DNA from: a virus
Virus record (IMG/VR): IMGVR_UViG_3300026130_000007
Coordinates: 1-52,959 of that record
Reading direction: 5' to 3' (one strand)
DNA: 52,959 nt
A program made the position numbers and the translations under genes. Positions 44,301 through 52,099 of this stretch are shown here, piece after piece. The notes beneath the pieces are model-generated. The model was not told the origin of the DNA and did not search any database. It worked only from the letters and a program-made list of their open reading frames with translations. The first letter of the stretch is position 1, and every line of letters begins with the position of its first letter.

Positions 44301-46329
44301 TTGCTGTCGATGTAGTTACTGTATTAGACGAAATGTTATTAGCAGTTACGTCAAACTTAAAGACAGCGGGTGCCCAAAAATCAAATGAACCATTTGTGCC
44401 TGAATTAAGAAACTCAAGAGTGTCTGTATTATAGTCATACTGAATCGTGGCTGCACTACCTTGAAAAGATAGCACCGCATAATCAGTATCGTTAGCAATA
44501 TTGATTTCACCAGACGTTAGCAGATAGCCGTAGTTGCTGATTTCACCTTCTGTAGTATAATCACCAGTCTGGTATGTGGCACCTTTGATATTTCCATAGA
44601 AAATTACATCTTTATTAAAAGCCCACGAGTCGTAAGTAGCATCATATGTGATAGATGCGTTTGCTCCATCAACAGTAATACCCGCACCATTTGCGGCAGC
44701 AGAATCAACGGCACCCTTAGCAAGGGTAATGTTTAGATCGTCAATGTCAAGCGTAGTTGAGTTTAGTGTAGTTGTAGTACCGTCAACTTGCAAGTTACCT
44801 TTAATGACAACAGTACCGCCTGCATCACCAGCGGCTGGTGCAGGGTCAATCCAAATAGTTTGGTTACCTTCAATGACAGAGATTGCATTTGCATCGCCAG
44901 TATCGCTACCTAGAATAATCTTAGAAATCTGAGATCCAGATGAGCTATCATTACGCATTAATTTTAATGCAGTTCCGGCGTTACCAACGATGAATGACAT
45001 AGTACCACTGGTACCATCAGAGCCGCTAATGTACGTTGGGAATGTTGTACCAAAGTAAATATTTTGACCACTATCTATTTCAAGATCACCACCTTGAATA
45101 TATGCAGAAGTGCCTACACCACCGTTACCCTGTACTACTAAAGTTTTGAATGTACCACGACCACCAGCAACAATGTTTTTAGCTACACCAATGCCACCAA
45201 GAGTAATAATAGAGCCAGTTGTTGTAGTTGTAGAATCTGTAGTTGATCCCACACGAAGAGTTTTAGCTACACCAACACCACCCTTAACTACTAGCGCTCC
45301 GTTAGATGTTCCTGTGCTATCTGTAGTTGGCTGAATAGTAAAAGCTGTATTACTTGCAGTAAACGACTCAACCGCAGTGCCGTTAGACGCACTAGATGTT
45401 CTAACAGCAAATGTACCGTCAGTGTTAATAAAGTCAACAATCTTAGCAACAGATCCAGTGCCACCAGCACTTGTTCTCATACCAAATGCTACACTGTCAG
45501 ATGTTGTGTTTGTGTTCTTAAGTGTTAGAAGATTAGAGTAACCAGTTGGGTATGCAAGAGAATAATCGTACTCAATTGTAGATTGCTTACCTGCGTAAAT
45601 CGCACCAGTAACACCTAGACCACCATTAACAGTCAATGCGCCAGTCGAAGTGCTAGTTGAAGCTGTCGTATTTGTTATGCTAATGGCTGAAGAAGTTGAA
45701 GCTCCACGTCCAGTTACGGTTGCTAAAGTATCGCTCTCGGCAGTTAAGAATCCACCGTAGTTACCTAAATCGTTGTTGAATGCAGATAGCTTAATCTCAT
45801 TGATCGACTTACGTGAAGCCGCTGTAGCGTCACCATCTTGTACGATAATTTCTGTATTCGATGTAACATCAGCGATCATATCAGTCAATTCTGTAAAGTC
45901 GAGACTGAAATCAGTACCAGATAGAGCTAGACCATTACCAGCAGTGTAAGTAGTGTCAGTAGAAGAAATTACAATCTGATTTCCAGCTTGTTGCTGTACA
46001 TTTACATTAGTTCCTGCTACAATAGAAACATCATCAACAGATGTATCTCCGCCAGACGCACTAAGACGAATGTAAGCAGTGCCAGCAGTACCAGAGTCTA
46101 CAGCACTTAGATCGTAGTTTACGATTTCTGAGGTAAGAGCAATTGTACCTGAACCACTAAGATCAAGAATGGTATCTTCGGTCGGTTGAATTACGTTGAT
46201 AGTTACAAACTTGCCGTTAGCAAATTGATACTTCAACTTACCTTTTGTTGTAATGTCACCACCAGACGTAATTTCATCTTGTACGTCTAGACCATTCTTA
46301 ACTATGAAGTTTTTATTGATAGTAGCCAA
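41302..46329 (-). CDS. Long tail fibre protein with beta-helix and marine-type C-terminal domain
   Basis: A 1675-residue fibre. The N-terminus (INKNFIVKNGLDVQDEITSG) is the typical attachment segment of marine T4-like fibres. Between about 215 and 400 there are three repeats of the 'GALVVKGGVGVAKTLRVG' kind (GALTVNGGLGVTGAIYAG, GALVVKGGVGVAKTLRVG, GSIITLGGIGVAKNIVAGG). A Thr/Asn repeat (TTLNATTGNITTVNATTVNA) lies near residue 690. A right-handed beta-helix-like region follows (about 750-1000; QTHVTDQVRFQNVESTLYLI, GSSFITEGNLTIAERPNN). The last ~110 residues (SFTIDHPTKEGYKLRYGSLE to KLTVEFEV) form a conserved C-terminal domain often found on marine phage structural proteins. Late promoter 46376-46383 precedes it. 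Confidence 0.87.
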   Translation of the reverse strand: MATINKNFIVKNGLDVQDEITSGGDITTKGKLKYQFANGKFVTINVIQPTEDTILDLSGSGTIALTSEIVNYDLSAVDSGTAGTAYIRLSASGGDTSVDDVSIVAGTNVNVQQQAGNQIVISSTDTTYTAGNGLALSGTDFSLDFTELTDMIADVTSNTEIIVQDGDATAASRKSINEIKLSAFNNDLGNYGGFLTAESDTLATVTGRGASTSSAISITNTTASTSTSTGALTVNGGLGVTGAIYAGKQSTIEYDYSLAYPTGYSNLLTLKNTNTTSDSVAFGMRTSAGGTGSVAKIVDFINTDGTFAVRTSSASNGTAVESFTASNTAFTIQPTTDSTGTSNGALVVKGGVGVAKTLRVGSTTDSTTTTTGSIITLGGIGVAKNIVAGGRGTFKTLVVQGNGGVGTSAYIQGGDLEIDSGQNIYFGTTFPTYISGSDGTSGTMSFIVGNAGTALKLMRNDSSSGSQISKIILGSDTGDANAISVIEGNQTIWIDPAPAAGDAGGTVVIKGNLQVDGTTTTLNSTTLDIDDLNITLAKGAVDSAAANGAGITVDGANASITYDATYDSWAFNKDVIFYGNIKGATYQTGDYTTEGEISNYGYLLTSGEINIANDTDYAVLSFQGSAATIQYDYNTDTLEFLNSGTNGSFDFWAPAVFKFDVTANNISSNTVTTSTANTTTLNATTGNITTVNATTVNATTINGIGVVPKTTVDPNLTWSATGYLGDNAFIINVGDTQPAANTYDLWFTTLSEAAEWVNTHAVAGIDENTYFGANLPTQIGILLQAQTHVTDQVRFQNVESTLYLIGLGATWEDTTIGDNLQFHSCQHVRLDNFNGARNRLICLGSIIHSAKYMSGTRLGRWKVELYESYFYQNSGAIEEVNLLMRQGSVWSGYANVTLYGQNYVEQGSSFITEGNLTIAERPNNASAAYISLWVETGGRVVVGGDLNLDTALPSNSVSVKDDDPMFLLRDTGRIFVKSTINYINSTKAITAGKACVTYNDDGAHYFDYGTEAFGNVGFILGSDITRYYNNNGISFGTNSNNTNAASLVVADTGNVWVNNNFGIGTSAPATALDVDGSISVSGTTVIDSNRNLTNIGTINGSTISNWDTAYTYSQVGHLPLAGGTLTGDLVISKTNPRIRLYEPNTTTGNYPSIEFDTDNNQGLALTFNEFDAELNLAGYGLVLGPSSTNVQHPSTGDISLNVLGEIFAGGETLGSLNKVFHDGYHPNADKWTTARTNTVTLTGDVTGSGNASVDGSGNWTVSIPTVVGNDSHNHNHSDGDFTVNGKLFVDQINCRTDQDLTITTGEADSVMSEASFNDEIIRLAGEGGVKVYASSDNLTSGLNRETTLIDSTGNMTIGQDLIVNGGNITATNIGELVNSSANWNQLKVYTQDTPIGIAEINVYESDQTTWIGGLSYGRSNPSSFAIQTNLANLDVWVNGSTVGTFTNNSLSINGTIKIKGASYDTTIDAANPTANRTITLPDASGTVALLSDITSVAESDTLDTVTTRGNTTTNTVGVGKLEVGTTVEVWNDVIRMRDFTSAPKVEIYGGSGDANFAGLLTATQKSFTIDHPTKEGYKLRYGSLEGPENGVYVRGRLQGTNVIELPDYWVGLVHEDSITVQLTANGRFQKLYVKDIKDNKVIVGNGSWFSNNTDCFYVVYGERKDVDKLTVEFEV

Positions 46330-46375
46330 GGTTCACTCTCCCCAAATAGCTATTGATAACAGATAGATTTAATTG

Positions 46376-46383
46376 TATTTATA
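46376..46383 (-). promoter_or_regulatory. Late promoter (TATAAATA) for the long fibre operon
   Basis: An exact TATAAATA on the minus strand 47 bases before the 1675-residue fibre gene, immediately after a strong terminator. Confidence 0.75.
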
Positions 46384-46385
46384 AA

Positions 46386-46409
46386 GAAAAAGGAGAGCCG
46401 AAGCTCTCC
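46386..46409 (-). terminator. Rho-independent terminator after the 1867-residue structural gene
   Basis: On the minus strand GGAGAGC / GCTCTCC with a TTCG loop, followed by TTTTTC. It directly precedes the next late promoter, so the two units are cleanly separated. Confidence 0.92.
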
Positions 46410-46433
46410 TTTGTTTGTGTATGAAAGAATCTC

Positions 46434-49400
46434 TTATGCTTGAGATTCAGTCCATGTTACACGACCCGCTACTTTTAGCGGTGAACCTGCGTTAATCTCA
46501 CCAGTATCAACTGGCTTGATTGCGATTGTCAAGATATCTGGTCCGTTCGGGAATACACCGTCACCACCTAGAATCGCATTACCCAAGTCTGTGATCTGTG
46601 AAAGATCAAACTCAGATGTGATCTGTAGGCGTTTACCAGTTACTTGGTCAATCGTACCACCCGATGCACGTAGAGATAGAATCAATGATCCACCGCTAAC
46701 CTTATCACCTACTTGGTGCTTAATCAAGTTAGATAGTGAAGGGTTGGTTACATTTTCAAAGTTCAAGTTGTCAAGTGATCCGTTAAGAATTACGTCAACA
46801 TCACAGTCATGCGATACAGTAATACCTAGCTCTCTCAATTGCAACTGCATTCTATTAATGATTTCACGTGCACCTAGCTCACCAGTCAAGTTGTTATCAA
46901 CTGAAGGCGCTAGACGAATAGAAATCAACGGTACATCGCTACGTAGCAAGTCTGCCGAGTCTTCGCCACCAGTAAATGGCGCACCAACAGAAACCTGCGT
47001 AGAACTTGGAACGCTAGGGTATACGCTTGGCGCTCGTCTACTCTTCGTGATAAAGATGTATACGTAGATAGTGCCACCATACTGTTGCGAGTAATCCACA
47101 ATTTCACCATCTAGTTCACCACCACTTGTATAGAGAGGCGTACCAGAAGAGAACGGGTTGGTATTCGTATTGAACTGTAATCTTACATACCAATTGTACT
47201 CTCTGTTACCAGCCCAGCTAGATACTAATGTAGAGGCACTCGCAGTAGTTAACACAGTCGAGTCACCGTTTGTAAATACAAGCGGATTTGATGCCGCTGT
47301 AAATAGATACGCCTTATCGTCATCAAATGTACCATCCATGATGATCGAAGTACCCCAGTGGAATAGACCAGGTACGTATGTCGGTGAACCATAGTTGATT
47401 ACTTCATAACGTGCTGGAATGTTACCAGAACGCATATAAGCTTCTTCTAGTCGGTTGTTGTGGATAAATTCGTGCATGTAACGAACATGACCGTAAGTAT
47501 CTTTGAAACCGAAGCGAATCTTACCAGCACCGTACCAAGAGTAGTCAACGTAAGCCATCTGAATCTTAGTCTTATCAAAGATGTAACCAGAAGGACCAGT
47601 TCCATCGGCTCTGTCTAAATTCCATTGGGTTTTAGGTACCTTAAGGTCTTCTGTCATAGTCATAATAACGTTTGTAGCATTGATACCACGATAAGATGGT
47701 TGAATATGTAAAGTAGTATTATTAACTACTCTAGTAATACGATAAGACATGCCACGAATTACTACATAGTCACCATCTTTCAACTGACCAATCCAGCGAG
47801 TGTCGTTACCAGCTACAACGTTTTCACCATTAGAAACGTTAACTGTACCTGGAAGCTGAGTCACCGAACTTCTACGACAAGCGTACAATTCGTTACCATC
47901 GTATTCAAAGTACATACCATTTTGATAGTCAAATAAACCAGCACGAATAGCTGCATCACCGTAGCCATCGATATTATACTTGATAATACCGTTAGGCGCA
48001 GATGTACGAATGCGACCGCCATGAGGATATCGGAACATATAGTCAGTAGCGTAATCAACATCAAAGGTACCATTATATGTATTGTCGCTAGCGCCGTCAA
48101 TTGTTACGGTGTTGCCGGCAACTAGACCGTGCGGTAATGATGTATACACATACGCATAACTACTGTTACCAGTAACACGTAGAGCAATACGTGAAGGGTT
48201 AAAGTTAATCGCAAGCGATACTTGAATGCCCTTACCAGATTGGTAACGGAAGTACTTACGTGTTTGACGTACAATTGAACTATTAGGTGAAGTACCAGCA
48301 GTAATCTCTACGCCACCATCAAATGGTCTATGTGTGTACGTGCCGTTAGGTCTAACGTTAATCTTAGTTTCAACATAGTATGATGTGCTAGCTAATGATA
48401 TCGGAGATACTGCATTAATAGTCATTTCAGTATCAGTGACAACCGAAGCAATTGTAGCTTGAATATACTCATTTGGAGTAACTGTAGAATCCCTAAATCT
48501 AACAACATCACCAGCTTTGAAGTAACGCTTGAATAGTGTGTCAGTACCATTAATTTTTGAGCTACCAGAAACTAATTCAACTGTACCTAAACCAGGAGAA
48601 ATACCAGAAATAACTGGAGATTCTATTCTAAATGTACCAGTAGCACTAGTAATGTCAATTGCTATACCAGCTCTTGCGTTATCCTCAGTATCAGCTAACT
48701 GAATATTGTCCGGTCCAAGCACGATAGCGTAGTAGGCGTTACCAGAAGTTAGACCACCAGCAGATCCAGAGTCTGCTCTAAATATGACATATTGCACATC
48801 AGCAAACTTGTGATCAGGCACTTCAATCGAATCGGCCGCTGGATCTATGCTTATAACCGGAATATTACGTGAAGGTAGTACGCCACTTGTTGGTAGAATG
48901 ATAGTGTAGTCTGCCGCTTCTTCTATAGTGTAGAAGTTATCTGCTCCACCTATGACCTCATCAGTATACAACTGAACAGCTCCGCTTCCTGCGCTGTTGA
49001 AGTCATAAGCACTGCCACTATCATTAGTCAAGCGAATTCTAGTACCAGATACTATCTGGGCAGATGCCTGAGTTGTACCGCTTGGATCCAAAGAAGGCTT
49101 TTGTAGAGTGTTTATTACAGATTGCGCTAACCCAGAAGCCATCTGAGTACCATCCTCTATAGTACCGTTGCCGCCGTAGTAATTACTAAAGTTTAGATTG
49201 TTGCTTCGTATTGGAATAGTAACCGCAACCTGATATAAACTACGTGCGTTAGTACCACCGTTATCGACAAAAGGCTCACGTGAATAGTAGTTGGAGCTCC
49301 AACCTGGACCATACTCATTCCATCCAGTATTAACTATTGAAATCCTAGTGTGGAGATATGCCATATAGTTACTGTATGCATACTGGAATCTGTATGCAAA

Positions 49401-52037
49401 TGAATAAACCCAATTGTCACCTGGGTAGTAGTAGCTGTATGATCGATTGTTTGAGCTATATCCCCAATAGTTGTAGAGATACCAGTTTCTGTATCCGTAC
49501 CAGTATGTGATACCAGTATCTTCTGGTATTTGCCAAACCTGCATATAGAATGGAGTTTCTTCTCCCTGTGGAGTCGGTGATACAACAGAGTAGTAACCTA
49601 AACCGTTAGCAGGAGTTGATGCCAAAACATCGAAAGCTTTACCAGTTGCAAAATTACCTAATTGGCTGTAGTAGGCTGTGTAGTAATTACTATTAAGCGA
49701 TGATACACGGTAAGTCTCGTACTCGTGATTAAATCTGAAGTACTGGTAATCACCAGTATCATTAAATTGAGTAAACGAGCCTGTATTTGGGTAGTAATCA
49801 TCTATACCTTGCCAGTATAATCTACCATGACGGTCTGCATCCTGATCATTCAAATTTGGAATATATGTTTCATCTATGTATTTGTATGCAGAATCATATA
49901 TACTTTGTACTGTATCATATGCCGTCCATTTTGGAGTAATTATACCAGAGTTTACTGTAGGTGCAGTGCCTGTCGTATTTGTGAAATACAAAGTCTGACC
50001 ATTGAATAGAGAGTGACCGCCATCAATGTAGAAGGTGTCTCTATTTTCATTAGTGATATTAGCATCAGCATTGTATTGACCATTAGCAGACCAAAGTCTA
50101 TCTAGATTTGTTACTTTGAATTTGTCTGGACCAACGGCTGTTACAGCACTCGTTAACGGTAATGATCTACTTGATACGTAAGAAGTTTGATAATATTGTG
50201 TGCTGGTATCTGTACGTACCTGGGGGTTAGAACCAGTACTCAAAGATAGAGTTACAGTATCTCCAGTATTTAGACCATGACTAGCCGCATGAAATGTATC
50301 GGCTTCTGGATCAAAATCCAATGGAACATAGAACATAGTTCCGTCAGTTGGGAAATAGCTGAACGTACCACTTGCAGTACTAAAACCGTTAGCGGCATAT
50401 ACTCTGAAGTAATATCTATCAGGGTACATCGAATTATATTGATTGTTAGCGTACATTGTACGCCATTGGTTGAAATCTTCAACGAAGTTGTAGTTGTTTG
50501 ACGATGAACCAGTGCCACCAAATGTAAAGTTGCTACTAACATATGTACTATAGTAAGGCATGTAGCTATAGGTTAGGAGTCTATAATTTATAGAGTAATA
50601 CCCTAGTTTATATGCAAGCATATGTCTATTTGGATATCCAATTAGTCCGTGATAACCACCCATTCCATTTTCAACAGTGTAATTACTATTGACCTTATCG
50701 GCTCCAGATCGTGTTCCACCTTGCTCCCAAGCCGCATGATAAAAATAAGAGTATCTATCACGACTACTACGATACATATAACGAATATCGTACACTAGAA
50801 TAAACTGGTGTTGTCCGAAGACATGTGTGCCAGTGTTACTTAAGTTGATAGTAGAGTTACCACTATAGTTACCATTATCTGTTTGACAAAGAGTTATGTC
50901 ATCTCCGTTTACAGTTTTAACGTAGTAAAATTGAAAACGCTCTAGGCCACCAATAGGGAGATCACCTTGAGAAGTTATGTACAACAAAGCATAACCTGGT
51001 TGAAGCTCATGGCCCGGTAATGTTATAGTGTTGTTTGTGACATTGATATCACTTTGCAAGATCTTATATGAATAAGACCCTTTCATTTCTTTAGTTTCTG
51101 TCTTAGACATATCTAACGATAAACTAACAGGAATAGTGTCGGCTACATCTAGATATGGTCTACCATCTGGAGCATTAGCAGTAGTATCAACTATATTATA
51201 GAAATACTTTGCGATAGTATTTGTAATATACAAACTACTACCTACTGCAAATCCATGAACGTAAGTAGTCTGTACAGTGATTGTAGACGGATCACCACCG
51301 TCTGTGCGAATACCAGTAGGAGTATCATAGTTTACATCTGCACCAGCATAGAACTGACCTGGAGTAATAGTTGTATATGCAGATTTCAAATCTTCAGTGA
51401 ATTGTGAATTTCTAGAAGCTTTATATACAAATGAAGTAGGTGAAGGTACAGAAGTTACTAGATACTTACCTTCAGCAGTAATACGATTTAGACCTTGAAC
51501 GTCAATCGGTGCACCTACGCTGATACCATGAGGATCAAGAGTTTGAACTTCAATTGCAGAGCTACCTTGTGTTGCTTGAACAGAGATTACATCAGGAATG
51601 ATGTAGTCTGATTGTGCAGAGAAAAACGAAGGAATGTTATTAACAAGCTCGACAGTTTCCCACTTAGAGGGCTGGAGACCGTACTCAAAGTCGGTGTCAA
51701 TCAAGTTTTGTGGATTTGATACACGAAGCTTGTTTACAGGATCAATGAATGATTCAGATGGTTCAAATATACTATAATCTTTCTCTATAAAAATTTGAAG
51801 CGTATCGTCATCAGACATTGCCGTAGTATCATAATCAAGCGTTATGATAGTGCGATCTGTTACAGCGTCAATGGCATAATTCGATATACCGTGAGTCAAG
51901 TTGTTAAACGTGTAAATAGTTTGGTGCGTGGTCGTATTGGTGATAAGAAGTATTCTTTCTCTTAGATGAATACCTCCAATGTACACCTTTCGTGCCGACG
52001 CATCGAACTCATATGTTGTTATTAGTTTCTTACCCAT
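46434..52037 (-). CDS. Very large Tyr-rich virion structural protein
   Basis: An 1867-residue protein that I cannot match to a T4 gene. The N-terminal ~130 residues (KKLITTYEFDASARKVYIGG, LQIFIEKDYS) and the PSKWETVELVNNIPSFFSAQ segment (near residue 122) recur, as I recall, in large baseplate or fibre proteins of marine T4-like phages. Short Ig-like modules repeat the pattern 'V.TLDPHGISVGAPI.V.G', 'TTYVHGFAVGSSLYITN', 'FHAASHGLNTGDTVTLSL', 'YTSLPHGLVAGNTVTIDG'. Between about residues 410 and 960 the composition is extreme, with dense Tyr, Asn and Ser (for example YYHAAWEQGGTRSG, NWYLYNYWGYSSNNRSYSYY). Its position upstream of the fibres suggests a baseplate-associated or fibre-hub role. It ends at a strong terminator. 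Confidence 0.83.
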   Translation of the reverse strand: MGKKLITTYEFDASARKVYIGGIHLRERILLITNTTTHQTIYTFNNLTHGISNYAIDAVTDRTIITLDYDTTAMSDDDTLQIFIEKDYSIFEPSESFIDPVNKLRVSNPQNLIDTDFEYGLQPSKWETVELVNNIPSFFSAQSDYIIPDVISVQATQGSSAIEVQTLDPHGISVGAPIDVQGLNRITAEGKYLVTSVPSPTSFVYKASRNSQFTEDLKSAYTTITPGQFYAGADVNYDTPTGIRTDGGDPSTITVQTTYVHGFAVGSSLYITNTIAKYFYNIVDTTANAPDGRPYLDVADTIPVSLSLDMSKTETKEMKGSYSYKILQSDINVTNNTITLPGHELQPGYALLYITSQGDLPIGGLERFQFYYVKTVNGDDITLCQTDNGNYSGNSTINLSNTGTHVFGQHQFILVYDIRYMYRSSRDRYSYFYHAAWEQGGTRSGADKVNSNYTVENGMGGYHGLIGYPNRHMLAYKLGYYSINYRLLTYSYMPYYSTYVSSNFTFGGTGSSSNNYNFVEDFNQWRTMYANNQYNSMYPDRYYFRVYAANGFSTASGTFSYFPTDGTMFYVPLDFDPEADTFHAASHGLNTGDTVTLSLSTGSNPQVRTDTSTQYYQTSYVSSRSLPLTSAVTAVGPDKFKVTNLDRLWSANGQYNADANITNENRDTFYIDGGHSLFNGQTLYFTNTTGTAPTVNSGIITPKWTAYDTVQSIYDSAYKYIDETYIPNLNDQDADRHGRLYWQGIDDYYPNTGSFTQFNDTGDYQYFRFNHEYETYRVSSLNSNYYTAYYSQLGNFATGKAFDVLASTPANGLGYYSVVSPTPQGEETPFYMQVWQIPEDTGITYWYGYRNWYLYNYWGYSSNNRSYSYYYPGDNWVYSFAYRFQYAYSNYMAYLHTRISIVNTGWNEYGPGWSSNYYSREPFVDNGGTNARSLYQVAVTIPIRSNNLNFSNYYGGNGTIEDGTQMASGLAQSVINTLQKPSLDPSGTTQASAQIVSGTRIRLTNDSGSAYDFNSAGSGAVQLYTDEVIGGADNFYTIEEAADYTIILPTSGVLPSRNIPVISIDPAADSIEVPDHKFADVQYVIFRADSGSAGGLTSGNAYYAIVLGPDNIQLADTEDNARAGIAIDITSATGTFRIESPVISGISPGLGTVELVSGSSKINGTDTLFKRYFKAGDVVRFRDSTVTPNEYIQATIASVVTDTEMTINAVSPISLASTSYYVETKINVRPNGTYTHRPFDGGVEITAGTSPNSSIVRQTRKYFRYQSGKGIQVSLAINFNPSRIALRVTGNSSYAYVYTSLPHGLVAGNTVTIDGASDNTYNGTFDVDYATDYMFRYPHGGRIRTSAPNGIIKYNIDGYGDAAIRAGLFDYQNGMYFEYDGNELYACRRSSVTQLPGTVNVSNGENVVAGNDTRWIGQLKDGDYVVIRGMSYRITRVVNNTTLHIQPSYRGINATNVIMTMTEDLKVPKTQWNLDRADGTGPSGYIFDKTKIQMAYVDYSWYGAGKIRFGFKDTYGHVRYMHEFIHNNRLEEAYMRSGNIPARYEVINYGSPTYVPGLFHWGTSIIMDGTFDDDKAYLFTAASNPLVFTNGDSTVLTTASASTLVSSWAGNREYNWYVRLQFNTNTNPFSSGTPLYTSGGELDGEIVDYSQQYGGTIYVYIFITKSRRAPSVYPSVPSSTQVSVGAPFTGGEDSADLLRSDVPLISIRLAPSVDNNLTGELGAREIINRMQLQLRELGITVSHDCDVDVILNGSLDNLNFENVTNPSLSNLIKHQVGDKVSGGSLILSLRASGGTIDQVTGKRLQITSEFDLSQITDLGNAILGGDGVFPNGPDILTIAIKPVDTGEINAGSPLKVAGRVTWTESQA

Positions 52038-52090
52038 TGATTATAAACCTCATTTCTAGATGGTCTCCAACGAAAATTGTATTACCAAGC

Positions 52091-52098
52091 TATTTATG
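52091..52098 (-). promoter_or_regulatory. Late promoter (CATAAATA) for the large structural gene
   Basis: CATAAATA on the minus strand 54 bases before the 1867-residue gene, just after the stop of the upstream fibre gene. Confidence 0.58.
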
Positions 52099-52099
52099 T

